Positions 15,987 to 27,302 of a stretch of DNA of 64,000 nt are shown here, piece after piece. This DNA is from an uncultured Myxococcales bacterium (GTDB lineage Bacteria; Myxococcota_A; UBA9042; DTJE01): the NCBI GenBank assembly GCA_937975765.1, contig CALJUR010000120.1, forward strand, positions 98,302 through 162,301, in the 5' to 3' direction. The notes under the pieces were generated by a model. It did not search any database, was not told where the DNA came from, and saw nothing but the letters and a program-made list of their open reading frames with translations. The first letter of the stretch is position 1, and each line of letters begins with the position of its first letter. The position numbers and the translations under genes are program-made.

Positions 15987-17935
15987 CAGAACGCCTCGCC
16001 CAGCCCGAAGTGCACCGCCCAGAACGGCTCGTCCGGGAACACCCCCGTGTCGTTCAGGTGGAAGCCCGCATCCAGCCGAACCAGGCCCAGCGGGCTGTCG
16101 TACCGCAGCCCCGGCCCCGCCGCGAAGTTCCACTGGTCCGGCCGGTACGCGTGCTCGCCCTCCTGCACGTCGCCCATGTCCAGGAACCCCACCAGGGCCA
16201 GCGGGCCCCAGATCCGGAAGCGCAGTTCCAGGTTCGCCTCGACCAGCGTGTACCCGCCCACCGGGATCGAATGCGTCCTGCCGGTGTCGGCGTTCGCCTC
16301 CTCCAGGCGCGGGGACAGCCGGCGCGACCCCCAGCCGCGCACCGTGTTGGCGCCGCCCAGGTAGAATCGCTGGCTGATCGGCGCGCCCGGGTGCCGCCAG
16401 TACGGCAGGATCAGCCCGGTCTGCAGCCGTCCCGCCACCTGCAGCCAGCGCGCCGCCCTCACGTAGCCCCGCATCCCGATCACCAGCTTGTGGTAGTCGT
16501 AGTTCCCCCCCAGCAGCCCGCCGGCCAGGTCGTACGTAAAGTCGAACACGACGCCGTCGTGCGGGTTCACGATGGCGTCGGTCAGGTAGGCCTCCATCCG
16601 GAACTCCAGGTAGGACAGGAAGTACGGGTCCTGGAAGTCGCGGCCCAGCAGGGACTTGCGGGCGTCCAGCGTCGGGCTGACGTGGAAGAAGTCCACGTAG
16701 TGCGCGTTGTAGTTCACCGACAGGTGGACCTTGCCCGCGAACCATCGGCCCACGCCGGCGCGCCCCTTCACCGCCCAGTACTGGTAGCCCTCCTGCAGGT
16801 TCATCTCGAAGGCGGGCGAGATGGACCAGACCAGGTGGTCCTCCAGGAAGCCCTTCTTCGACAGCGTCGGGATCACCGCCACGACCGGCCCGTGCAGGTA
16901 CCAGTCCCACGGGTTCGGGATCTCGGCCCAGCCGCCGACCAGTTTCAGGTCCAGCCGCGTCAGGTTCCGGAACAGGTTCATGTGCGTGTATTGCAGGCTG
17001 GCCTGCTGCTGCCAGCGGGCCGTCTCGATCGCGATCTGCACGCCGGTCCGCACGCTCTGGGGGTCCGCCTCGCTGATCTGCACGACGACGTCGGCCTTCC
17101 CGTCCTCCACCTTCTGCACCGGCCGCGCCGACACCCACCGGAACACCTGCAGCGCCTTGACGGCCTGCTCGACCTGCTGCACCAGGGCCGGTGTCCAGGG
17201 CTCGCCGATCGCGAATTTCACCTCGCGCTGCACCAGGTACTCCGGCACCTGCACCAGCCCCTCGAACACCACGCGCCCCACCCGCGCCTCGGGACCCGGG
17301 TCCACCTCGAAGGCGACGTCCGCCTGCCGGGCCGCCTCGTTCACCTCCGCCCCGCCGTTCACCCGGGCCAGCGGCCGGCTGAGCACCAGAAGGGCCTGCC
17401 GCATCCGGCCCAGCGAGTCGTTCAGCCGGCCCACCTCGAACGGGCCGCCCTTCGACAGCGTCGCCTCCTCGATCACCTTCGCGCGCAACGCCTCGGGCAC
17501 GTCGCAGTCGGCGGGCCAGGCCACCTCCAGCGAATACACCCGCGCCTGCTCGCCCTCCTCGATCCGCACGACCAGGTCGGCCTTCTTCCTCTTCGCGTCG
17601 ACCTTCGCCTCCACGCCCGCCACGCGGGCCTGGTAGTAACCGCAGGCCCGGTACAGTTCCTGCAGCCGCCGGGCGTCCAGCGCCGTCAGGGCCTCGTCGT
17701 ACGGGTAGTCCGGCGTGAAGGGGACCCAGGAGGTCTCGCCCGCGAACAGGTGGTCCAGGACCTTCTTCTTCGGGAAGGCCTTCACGCCTTCCAGCCGCAC
17801 GCTGCGCAGGGTGATCCCGCCTCCCACCAGCGGGGGAGCGGAGGCGCACGCCGACGTCGCCAGCGCCGACGCCAGCACGATCGCCGCCGCGCGAAGCCCC
17901 TGCGCGGGCCCCGCCGGGCGGCCCGGTCGTGGCAT
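15986..17935 (-). CDS. tamA: TamA/BamA-family outer membrane protein (POTRA domains plus barrel)
   Basis: 649 aa. The N-terminus is lipoprotein-like (lipobox TSAC, Cys30). POTRA-type repeats follow (about 34-290, e.g. LRSVRLEGVKAFPKKKVLDHLF and RVGRVVFEGLVQVPEYLVQREV). A C-terminal 16-strand Omp85 barrel comes next (NTVRGWGSRRL; fits the conserved lid-loop region) and the chain ends in Phe, as expected of barrel proteins. The adjacent TamB-like gene makes TamA a better call than the essential BamA. The start at 17935 is chosen because it begins a signal peptide; the frame is open further upstream but looks non-coding. A TAGAAT -10-like hexamer lies at 17988-17993 (minus strand), without a good -35. 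Confidence 0.9.
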   Translation of the reverse strand: MPRPGRPAGPAQGLRAAAIVLASALATSACASAPPLVGGGITLRSVRLEGVKAFPKKKVLDHLFAGETSWVPFTPDYPYDEALTALDARRLQELYRACGYYQARVAGVEAKVDAKRKKADLVVRIEEGEQARVYSLEVAWPADCDVPEALRAKVIEEATLSKGGPFEVGRLNDSLGRMRQALLVLSRPLARVNGGAEVNEAARQADVAFEVDPGPEARVGRVVFEGLVQVPEYLVQREVKFAIGEPWTPALVQQVEQAVKALQVFRWVSARPVQKVEDGKADVVVQISEADPQSVRTGVQIAIETARWQQQASLQYTHMNLFRNLTRLDLKLVGGWAEIPNPWDWYLHGPVVAVIPTLSKKGFLEDHLVWSISPAFEMNLQEGYQYWAVKGRAGVGRWFAGKVHLSVNYNAHYVDFFHVSPTLDARKSLLGRDFQDPYFLSYLEFRMEAYLTDAIVNPHDGVVFDFTYDLAGGLLGGNYDYHKLVIGMRGYVRAARWLQVAGRLQTGLILPYWRHPGAPISQRFYLGGANTVRGWGSRRLSPRLEEANADTGRTHSIPVGGYTLVEANLELRFRIWGPLALVGFLDMGDVQEGEHAYRPDQWNFAAGPGLRYDSPLGLVRLDAGFHLNDTGVFPDEPFWAVHFGLGEAF

Positions 17936-18126
17936 CGCCTTGCCCACGGGCGCCTCGGTCCAGCACGGAGATCGACGACTGGAAACGATTCTATGCCCGC
18001 GGGCCGCCGAGGGGGGTGGGCGGCGGTCCCGGGAAAGGGCCATGGCCAGTCGTGTCAAGGTCCTCCCGGACGCGCCCGGTGGCGCCCGGCCCCGGGGTGC
18101 CCCCGCGCGACGAGGATGCCGCCGCC

Positions 18127-18155
18127 TTGACTCCGCCCGGGGGCGCCCCGATACT
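18127..18155 (+). promoter_or_regulatory. Sigma70-like promoter of the second hybrid kinase
   Basis: -35 TTGACT (18127-18132), 17-bp spacer, -10 GATACT (18150-18155). It sits in the 289-nt divergent gap between tamA and the kinase, which otherwise shows nothing recognisable. Confidence 0.5.
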
Positions 18156-18224
18156 GGCGTTCCTGGCCGTCGAACCCCCGGAAGGCACGGCGCTTCCCCG
18201 GATGCGGGAGGAGGGAAGGGACCC

Positions 18225-20340
<2,116 letters not shown>

Positions 20341-20360
<20 letters not shown>

Positions 20361-21885
20361 GCGGGGAACCGGCCGCGGGCACGTCGTTCGCACGCAGCCC
20401 GGCCTCGATGCGGGCGTACTCCTGGCGACGCTCCTGCACGTGCTGGCGCAGCGTCGCCATGAACAGCAGGTACTCCACGACGCGGGACATGTCGGCCACC
20501 TTGCGCCGGCCCAGATCGAACAGGTCCAGGAACAGCCGCCGCCGGGCGCGGTCGCGCGTGAAAAGGTAGGTCCGCAGCAGGTACGCGAAGCCCCGCACCT
20601 TGTCCCGGAGGCGCACCGCGGGCGCCGGCCGCGTGAAGGCGCCGGTCGACAGCACGGCCAGCCCCTTCTCGCGCACCGCCACCGGGTCGAAGACCTCGGA
20701 CAGCGTGCGGTGGAAGCCCTCGACCATCTCGGCGTGCGACAGCCGCCCGTAGCGCAGCGACGGGTAGGTGCCGTTCAGCCGGTCGGTGTCCACGTCCACC
20801 AGCCGCCCCTCCAGGGCCAGCCGGTCGTGCAGCGCGGTGCCCGGCGCCACCGTCAGCAGGTTCAGGTTCACGTAGCCGATGCCGACGCGGGCGGCGAAGT
20901 CCCGGATCTGCGCGAACGCCTCGGGGCCGTCCGCATCGAAGCCGACGATGAACGACCCCAGCACGTGGATGCCGGACCGGTGGATGCGCCGCACGGCCTC
21001 CTCGTACCGGTCCAGCCGGTTGTGGTGCTTGCCCGTCTCCTTCAGGCTGTCGGGGTTCAGCGACTCGAAGCCGATCAGCATGGACGAGCAGCCCGCCTCC
21101 GCCATGGACTCCAGCAGCGCCTCGTCCTGGGCCACGTCCAGGCTGACCTCGCAGGTCCACGACACCTTCAGCGGCTTGATGGCCGGCATCAACCGCCGGG
21201 CGTAGGCCTTGTTGGCCGTCAGGTTGTCGTCTACGAAGAAGAGCTGGCGCAGCGGCAGGCCGCGGATCTCCTCGACGACGTCGTCGACGTCGCGGTACCG
21301 CATCTTCCGGCCGAAGACCTTGTGGACGATGCAGAACTCGCACGAGAAGGGGCATCCCCGGCTGACCTGCACGCCCAGGGCCATCAGTTTCGAGGTGTCC
21401 ACCAGGTCCCAGCGGGGCGGTCGCACCCGGCGGAACTCGAACGGCTCCGGTGCCCGGTAGACCGGCTGCAGGCGCCCCGCCGTCGCGTCGGCCAGCACGC
21501 CCTCCCAGACGTCCTCGGCCTCGCCGACCACGACCGAGTCCGCGTGCGCCAGCACCTGCGCCGGATCGCCGGTCGTGCAGGCGCCGCCCACCACCACCTT
21601 CGAGCCGCGGGCGCGGTAGTCGTCGGCGATCGCCAGGGCGCGCTTCAGCGTGGAGAGGGTCGCGGTGATGCCGACCACGTCCGGCACGTCGCGCGGCAAC
21701 GGCTGAAGCTCCTCGTCCACGATGCGGATGTCCCAGCCGGCCGGGGTCCAGGCCGCCAGGGTGGGCAGCGACAGGGGCACCATGAACTTGCGCCGGCCCA
21801 TCACGGCGGCCAGTTCGCCCAGGTCCCAGGGGTTGGCGTACCGCCGCCCGGGAGAGACCAGCAGCAGCCGGGACTTCCGTTCCAT
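20341..21885 (-). CDS. B12-binding radical SAM protein
   Basis: 514 aa. The N-terminal ~130 residues form a cobalamin-binding-like Rossmann domain (LLLVSPGRRY, VVGITATLSTLKRALAIADDYR). A radical SAM core follows, with the CxxxCxxC cluster motif at Cys178, Cys182 and Cys185 (RGCPFSCEFC). The layout matches the large class of B12-dependent radical SAM methyltransferases and hopanoid/bacteriochlorophyll-type enzymes. The specific substrate cannot be read from the sequence. The start at 21885 (MERKSRLLLVSPG) gives a normal family N-terminus. It stands alone on its strand, facing the hybrid kinase. Confidence 0.9.
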
Positions 21886-21997
21886 CGCGACTCCGGCACG
21901 CCCCGGGGGCCCGGGGAGGGGACGGCGAAGTGTAGCCGAAAACGGGGAAGACGACCCCGGGGACCCGTCCACCCGTCCGCGATGCCGCGGGAATCCG

Positions 21998-22026
21998 TTG
22001 CCAGGAGCACCGCGGCAGGGTAGAAA
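21998..22026 (+). promoter_or_regulatory. Sigma70-like promoter of the TonB-dependent receptor
   Basis: -35 TTGCCA (21998-22003), 17-bp spacer, -10 TAGAAA (22021-22026). A strong ribosome site AGAGGAGG (22037-22044) follows, 7 nt before the ATG. No Fur-box-like element is evident. Confidence 0.6.
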
Positions 22027-22051
22027 TTCCCCGGAAAGAGGAGGCCGAAGG

Positions 22052-24199
22052 ATGGTGTTCCGACGAATCGCCTGGCTGGCCCTGGCCCTGCTTCTGGCGC
22101 CCGCGCAGCCTTCCCTGGCGCAGCCGGTCCCGGTGGATCCGGCGCCGCCAACTGGCCCGGCGGGGCAGGAGGACGGGACGACTCCCGGGCGGTCCACGAC
22201 GATCGTCGCGAAGTCGGTGCCCGAGGACCCCGAGAAATCGGACCGATCGGTCACCCTGCTGGACGCGCGGTCGCTGGCCGAGGATGCCCCTCGGACCGCG
22301 CCCGAGGCCCTGCGGGAGGCGCCGGGCGTCTTCGTCCAGGCGACGAACGAGGGCGGGGGATCGCCCATCGTGCGCGGCATGGTCGGCCCCCAGATCCTGC
22401 TGATGGTGGACGGCGTCCGGCTGAACAACCCGGTCTACCGGCCCGGTCCCGTGCAGTACCTGCACCTGGTAGACCCCATGCTGCTGGACCGGGTCGAGGT
22501 GTTGCGGGGCCCGGGCTCGGTGCTGTACGGGTCCGACGCGATGGGCGGCGTGGTGTCGCTGCACCCCGCGGAGCCGGTGGACTGCCGGGCAGGGGACGGG
22601 GCCTGCGGCGCCGGGGCGGTGCGGGGCCGGTTCTCGTCGGCGGATCGCGGTGGGACGGTGCACGGGCGGGCCGGCGGCGGCATCGGCGGGTTCGGGGTGG
22701 TGGCCGGCGGTACCTTCCAGACCCAGTCGGACCTGGACGGCGGCGGGGACCTGGGCCGGCAGCCCTTCACCGGGTACCGGACGTACTCGGCCTTCGCGCG
22801 GGGCGTGCACCGTTTCCAGGCCGGGCCGAAGGTCACGGGGTCGGTCGCCGCGAACTGGCTGTACGGGCGGATCGAGGACGCGGGGCGCACCGACTCCCTG
22901 GCCAGCGGGTCGCTGAGGTTCACCGACAACGACCTGCACCTGGGCTGGGCGCGACTGGTGTTGCGGGTGCCGACGACCCGCATCGAGGCGACGCTGTCGT
23001 ACCAGGACTTCCGGGAGGAGGTGCGGGACCAGGCGCTGGCATCGGACCGGCGGACCGTGACCGGCGTGGCGCGGGACCGCGTGACCGACCGGACCCTCGG
23101 GGGGGATCTGCGCCTGGTGACGCGCCTGCTGGGCGACCGCTTGCGCGCGCAGTATGGCGGGACGATCTACCAGGACTGGGTGGGCGCCGACCGGGCGCGC
23201 CAGGACGGGCCGGGCGGGTTCGCGACCACCGGGGGGGCGCTGTACCCGGACGGGTCGGAGTACCTGACCTACGGGGGATACCTCCGGCTGGAAGGGGACC
23301 CGATCGCGACGAAGGACGGCCACGTGCTGCGCCTGTCCGGCGGGTACCGGCTGCACGGCATGGGAGGTTCCGCGCCGGCGACGGAGGATGTCGAGGCCGC
23401 GGATTGGGACGCGATGGGCCACGTGGGCCTGGCCGGCTTGCAGTGGCTGTACCGGGACTCCGCGACGGTGGCGCTGACCTGGTCCGAGGGCTTCCGCGCG
23501 CCGAACCTGCAGGAGGCCGTGATGTTCGGGGACAGCGGCCGGTACTGGAACGTGCCCAATCCCGACCTGAATGCCGAGCGCTCGGACACCGTGGAACTGC
23601 TGGGCCGGGTGCGATTCTGGCGGGTGCGGGTCGCGGCCTCGGGATGGGTGTCGTTCGTGTCCGACCTGATCGACCGGGTGCCCGGCACGTGGCAGGGGCA
23701 GTCGAAGGTCGAGGGCAAGGACGTGGTGGTCAAGGTCAACGTCGGCCAGGCGCGCGCCTGGGGCCTGGAGGCCCAGGCGGCGGTCGATATGGGGTGGGGC
23801 CTGTCGGCGTCGGGGCACCTCGCCTATTCCCGGGGCGACCAGCAGGTGCCGGACGGGCCGGACGTGCCGATGAGCCGCATCCCCCCGCTGTTCGGCGCGG
23901 CCAGCCTGAGGTGGGACACGCCGTGGCCGGGCCTGGTGCGGGGGTTCGTGGAGGCGACCGTCCGCGCGGCCGGCAAGCAGGATCGCCTGTCGCCGCTGGA
24001 CAGGAAGGACGGCCGGATCCCGAAGGGCGGCACTCCCGGATGGACCACGCTGGGCCTGCGCCTGGGGGTCGCGGTGGCCGATCGGGCGAGGATGGTGCTG
24101 GCCCTGGAGAACCTGACCGACGCGAAGTACAAGTACCACGGCTCCGGGGTCTTCATGCCGGGCTTCAACGCCGTGTTGTCGACCTCCATCGATCTTTGA
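22052..24199 (+). CDS. TonB-dependent outer membrane receptor
   Basis: 715 aa. Signal peptide about 1-27 (cut near SLAQ). The plug domain (about 50-185) shows the family run PEALREAPGVFVQ, GPQILLMVDGVRLNNP, DRVEVLRGPGSVLYGSDAMGG. The 22-strand barrel follows to the end (closing strands about residue 690 on). It takes up a TonB-energised ligand; the plug is closest in style to the heme/catecholate/vitamin receptor families, but the ligand is not evident and no metal-uptake genes adjoin it. The ATG at 22052 has an ideal AGAGGAGG site 7 nt upstream and a good promoter. Confidence 0.93.
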   Translation: MVFRRIAWLALALLLAPAQPSLAQPVPVDPAPPTGPAGQEDGTTPGRSTTIVAKSVPEDPEKSDRSVTLLDARSLAEDAPRTAPEALREAPGVFVQATNEGGGSPIVRGMVGPQILLMVDGVRLNNPVYRPGPVQYLHLVDPMLLDRVEVLRGPGSVLYGSDAMGGVVSLHPAEPVDCRAGDGACGAGAVRGRFSSADRGGTVHGRAGGGIGGFGVVAGGTFQTQSDLDGGGDLGRQPFTGYRTYSAFARGVHRFQAGPKVTGSVAANWLYGRIEDAGRTDSLASGSLRFTDNDLHLGWARLVLRVPTTRIEATLSYQDFREEVRDQALASDRRTVTGVARDRVTDRTLGGDLRLVTRLLGDRLRAQYGGTIYQDWVGADRARQDGPGGFATTGGALYPDGSEYLTYGGYLRLEGDPIATKDGHVLRLSGGYRLHGMGGSAPATEDVEAADWDAMGHVGLAGLQWLYRDSATVALTWSEGFRAPNLQEAVMFGDSGRYWNVPNPDLNAERSDTVELLGRVRFWRVRVAASGWVSFVSDLIDRVPGTWQGQSKVEGKDVVVKVNVGQARAWGLEAQAAVDMGWGLSASGHLAYSRGDQQVPDGPDVPMSRIPPLFGAASLRWDTPWPGLVRGFVEATVRAAGKQDRLSPLDRKDGRIPKGGTPGWTTLGLRLGVAVADRARMVLALENLTDAKYKYHGSGVFMPGFNAVLSTSIDL

Positions 24200-24333
24200 T
24201 CGCCCCCCGATCCCCGCTGGATGGCCGTCCTTCCGCCCCGGGGCCTTGACGAGGGGGGCGGAATGGGTGGACCCTGGATGCAAGTCATGGATACGGAAGG
24301 GGCCGTCACGGCAGCCTTCCCGGGGAGGGAGTC

Positions 24334-24897
24334 ATGCAGGGATGCCGATGGTTGCCCGTGATGCTGCTGGCGGCCGGCTGCGGCGGCACGTCGATGATGA
24401 CGCTGGGCGACAACGTCTTCAACCTGGTGCCGAAGGAGGACCTGGCCGTCCTGGAGACGTCGAAGGCCTCCATCGCCCAGACCCAGGGGGCCCTGGAGAA
24501 GGCGAAGGAGGTTCACAAGCAGGCGCAGGAGGATCGGGACCGCGCCGCGAAGGACCAGGAGTACGCCGACCTGGCGGCCAGGACGGCCGATGCAAAGAAG
24601 GAGTGGATGGCCACGCGGGCCGAGTGGCTGAAAAAGGCCGAGGAAAGTGCCGCGAAGGAGGTCGACGCGGCCAAGGCCCAGCACCAGTTGGAGAGGGCGC
24701 GCCTGGCGGCGGGCAAGGGGCTGAAGCCGTTCGAGGGGTTCGACGCGCGCAAGTTCGAGACCCAGCAACTGGACTTCCAGAAGGCCTTCCTGAACGCGCA
24801 GATGGCGGCCGACAAGGCGAAGAAGGCTTCCGACAAGGCCGAGTCGGCGTACAAGAGCCTGCAGGGCAAGCTGGACAAGGCCTCGAAGGACCGCTGA
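24334..24897 (+). CDS. Coiled-coil lipoprotein of unknown function
   Basis: 187 aa with a clear lipoprotein signal: hydrophobic stretch and lipobox LAAGC (Cys16). The rest is charged and helical, with heptad-like Ala/Lys/Glu/Asp repeats from about residue 40 to the C-terminus (many KA, EKA, DKA units), so a long coiled coil in the periplasm is likely. I do not recognise a family. A GGGGAGGGAG site precedes the ATG at 24334. The gene stands alone between the receptor and a convergent lipid gene pair and ends at a strong hairpin terminator. A structural or tethering role would be inference. Confidence 0.85.
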   Translation: MQGCRWLPVMLLAAGCGGTSMMTLGDNVFNLVPKEDLAVLETSKASIAQTQGALEKAKEVHKQAQEDRDRAAKDQEYADLAARTADAKKEWMATRAEWLKKAEESAAKEVDAAKAQHQLERARLAAGKGLKPFEGFDARKFETQQLDFQKAFLNAQMAADKAKKASDKAESAYKSLQGKLDKASKDR

Positions 24898-24907
24898 CGG
24901 TATTGCA

Positions 24908-24931
24908 AGGCGGGGGCCCCGTCCCCCGCCT
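24908..24931. terminator. Bidirectional hairpin between convergent genes
   Basis: Perfect 9-bp GC stem (24908-24916 with 24923-24931) and a 6-nt loop, placed between the stops of the lipoprotein and the flippase-like gene. There is no U tract, as is common in very GC-rich genomes. Confidence 0.65.
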
Positions 24932-24935
24932 CCGG

Positions 24936-26000
24936 TCAGGCCCCGGCAGGAGGCTCGGTCGGGGTGGCCGGCGGCGCGGCGGCCCCGTCCGGCCGCTTCG
25001 CTGCGGCCCGCGCCGACGTGTCCAGGAAGGGCAGGCACAGCGCCGACAGGCCGTTGACCGCGATCGCCCGCAGCGACAGGATGACCTGCGTGGTCAGGCC
25101 GGTCGCCGGGTCCAGGCCCAGGATGTCGAACAGCACGAACCCGCCCGCCTCGGTGGTGCCCAGGCGCGACGGCAGCACCGCGATCAGGTATCCCATCACC
25201 ATGAAGCCGGTCCAGATCATGCCGACCGTGGCCAGGTCGAACGCCTGGTCCAGCAGCACCATCGCGATCCAGTAGGACACCCACGAGAAGATGCGGCCGG
25301 CGACCTGCCAGGCCAGCACCGCGCGCCACGCCCCCGGGCGCTCGTGCCGGAAACGCCGCACCACCCGGTCCACCTCGCGGGCGTGCGCCACCAGCGCGTC
25401 CGGGTCCTTCACGGGCAGGTGCAGCAGGCGCACGACTCGGGTGAAGATGCCGCCCAGGCCCACCGCGATCAGCAACCGCATCGCCGCCCAGGGCAGGAAG
25501 GACAGCGCCGCTGCGGGGATCATCCACAGCGCGACGCCGCGCAGGGACGGGTCTCCGAACAGCAGCGCGGCGGCCAGCGAGATCACCGCCGCCATCGGCT
25601 TGGCCAGCTTGAACACGTAGTTCCAGATGACCGTTCCGACGACCGCGTCGCCGGTCGGGGCGCGCCGGGACAGCAGCGCCCCCTTGATCACCTCGCCGGT
25701 CTCCAGCGGGATGAAGCGGTTGACGAAGGCGCCGGTCTGGTTGGCCACGTAGATGTAGAAGCGCGACACCGGCACCGGCAGCGCCGCCCGGAAGGCCTCG
25801 GCATCGACCAGCGCCTCCAGCGCCCCCAGCACCAGCAGCAGCGCCGCGCCGGCCCAGCCCACCCGCTGCAGGTGATCGGCGATCCGGTCCCAGCCGATGC
25901 GGTCCAGCAGCCACAGCAGGCCGGCCACCGCCAGGGCCACGAACGCGAAGCGGGCCGCGACGTCCCAGGGGGACCGGCGGCGGGTCGGGGATTCGCTCAT
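24936..26000 (-). CDS. Flippase-like / LPG-synthase-type integral membrane protein
   Basis: 354 aa with about eight hydrophobic segments spread over the protein, starting near residue 15. It matches the pattern of the lysylphosphatidylglycerol synthase transmembrane family (UPF0104/flippase-like), including the early NQTGAFVNRFIPLETGEVIKG region and PSRLGTTEAGGFVLFD. Members move or modify lipids and lipid-linked sugars. It starts 4 nt after the stop of the CDP-alcohol phosphatidyltransferase on the same strand, so the two are almost certainly an operon: one makes a phospholipid or lipid precursor, the other may translocate it. The substrate is unknown. Confidence 0.88.
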   Translation of the reverse strand: MSESPTRRRSPWDVAARFAFVALAVAGLLWLLDRIGWDRIADHLQRVGWAGAALLLVLGALEALVDAEAFRAALPVPVSRFYIYVANQTGAFVNRFIPLETGEVIKGALLSRRAPTGDAVVGTVIWNYVFKLAKPMAAVISLAAALLFGDPSLRGVALWMIPAAALSFLPWAAMRLLIAVGLGGIFTRVVRLLHLPVKDPDALVAHAREVDRVVRRFRHERPGAWRAVLAWQVAGRIFSWVSYWIAMVLLDQAFDLATVGMIWTGFMVMGYLIAVLPSRLGTTEAGGFVLFDILGLDPATGLTTQVILSLRAIAVNGLSALCLPFLDTSARAAAKRPDGAAAPPATPTEPPAGA

Positions 26001-26004
26001 GGCC

Positions 26005-27174
26005 TCACCACCTCGCCCGCACGACGACGACGTGCACGAACAGCAGCCCGAAGAAGGCCGCCGAAATCGCGGCGATACCGACCAGCAGCCACGGCAGCAC
26101 GTCCGCGACGGCGGCCAGGAAGAACAGGAACAGGTACGCGTCGCGGCCCGACAGGGTCTTCAGTTCGGACCACCAGGTCGGCGGGGGGGGCGGCTGGTCG
26201 GGGGGCCGCGGCGCCGGCGGCTTGTCGAACCACCAGTACAGCCCGATGCCGTGCACCCACTTGCAGTGGAAGTTGGCGGCGCCGTAAAGGAAGTTGGCCA
26301 GGCCGGCAAAGGCGCCCGCCCACAGCGCCCACTCCCACCCCGGCCCCTGCGTGGCCGCGACGTGGCGGCCGATGGCGGCCAGGAACAGCGCGTTGACGAC
26401 CTCGTCCCAGGCGCTGTCGTACCACTTGCCGAACTCGGACTGCTGGTAGCGGATGCGGGCCACCTCGCCGTCGCACCCGTCGATGATGGACGACACCTGC
26501 ATCAGCAGCGCGCCCAGCACGCCGAAGGCCCAGCCGGCCGGCAGCATCGCGGCGGCGGCGACCAGCGCCAGCACGCCGGTGATCGTGGTGATGTGGTTGG
26601 GGGTCAGCGGCGTCTTCAGCAGCCAGTAGGTCCATCGGGTGCTGAAGTGGCGGTTGACGTGGCGGGCGACCAGGCCGCCCGGGCGCAGGCGCAGCCGGGC
26701 CAGCATGGACCGGGTGATCGCGTTCGCCTCGCGCGCGTTCCGTGGCCGCGGCCAGCAGGCCCCGGGCAGGTCCGCCGTCCTCGATGCGTGCGCCGACAGG
26801 GTCGCGGGCGAGGCCTCCCGGAAGGCGGCCATCCGGCGGGCGGCCTCGGACCCCAGCAGCACGGCCGGGACGGTCCCGCTGCCGTCGTCCCGGAAGGCCA
26901 CGATCTCCCCCGCACCCGCCCGCGACGCGGCCAGCAGGTTCAGGGCGTCGTAGTCCAGCACCGCCCCCGCGTCGGCCACCAGCAACGGGGCCGTCGCGCC
27001 GGCCAGCGCCGCCGGGATCGCGGACGGGCGAACCGCGGGGGCCCGGATGCCGGCGCGGGCCAGGCCCTTCTGCCAGCGCTCCTGCAGGCCCAGGCCTCCC
27101 ACCTTCACGCCCAGGTCGCCCTCCGCCGGCAGCAGCAGGGCCTCGGTCATGGGCATCCGCGTCTCCTCGGGCAT
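26005..27174 (-). CDS. CDP-alcohol phosphatidyltransferase with N-terminal nucleotidyltransferase-like domain
   Basis: 389 aa. The C-terminal half is a CDP-alcohol phosphatidyltransferase with a perfect signature, DG-x2-G-x-AR-x8-G-x3-D-x3-D (SIIDGCDGEVARIRYQQ..., near residues 231-258), set in several membrane helices. It transfers a phosphatidyl-type group from a CDP-linked donor. The N-terminal ~150 residues resemble the sugar-nucleotidyltransferase half of bifunctional inositol-phosphate cytidylyltransferase/DIPP synthases, but no clean glycine-rich nucleotide loop is visible (ALLLPAEGDLGVKVGG). That half may be degenerate. A Pro-rich cytoplasmic loop (about 350) is unusual. Start ATG 27174 and ATG 27156 both have purine-rich sites; the next gene is coupled. 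Confidence 0.85.
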   Translation of the reverse strand: MPEETRMPMTEALLLPAEGDLGVKVGGLGLQERWQKGLARAGIRAPAVRPSAIPAALAGATAPLLVADAGAVLDYDALNLLAASRAGAGEIVAFRDDGSGTVPAVLLGSEAARRMAAFREASPATLSAHASRTADLPGACWPRPRNAREANAITRSMLARLRLRPGGLVARHVNRHFSTRWTYWLLKTPLTPNHITTITGVLALVAAAAMLPAGWAFGVLGALLMQVSSIIDGCDGEVARIRYQQSEFGKWYDSAWDEVVNALFLAAIGRHVAATQGPGWEWALWAGAFAGLANFLYGAANFHCKWVHGIGLYWWFDKPPAPRPPDQPPPPPTWWSELKTLSGRDAYLFLFFLAAVADVLPWLLVGIAAISAAFFGLLFVHVVVVRARW

Positions 27175-27259
27175 CGTGTCCCTCGTCCCCGGCCGCCCCG
27201 GCGCGGCGCGCACGCGTAGCATAGTCCCCGCCCGCGCCGGTGCAAACCGGCCCACCCGG

Positions 27260-27268
27260 TGCTATCCT
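27260..27268 (+). promoter_or_regulatory. Extended -10 promoter of pepD
   Basis: TGC followed by TATCCT (27263-27268) forms an extended -10; the -35 is weak. A GGAGG ribosome site lies at 27294-27298, before ATG 27303. Confidence 0.45.
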
Positions 27269-27302
27269 CGCCGCCGGGCATCGTTCAACCTTCGGAGGCA
27301 TC

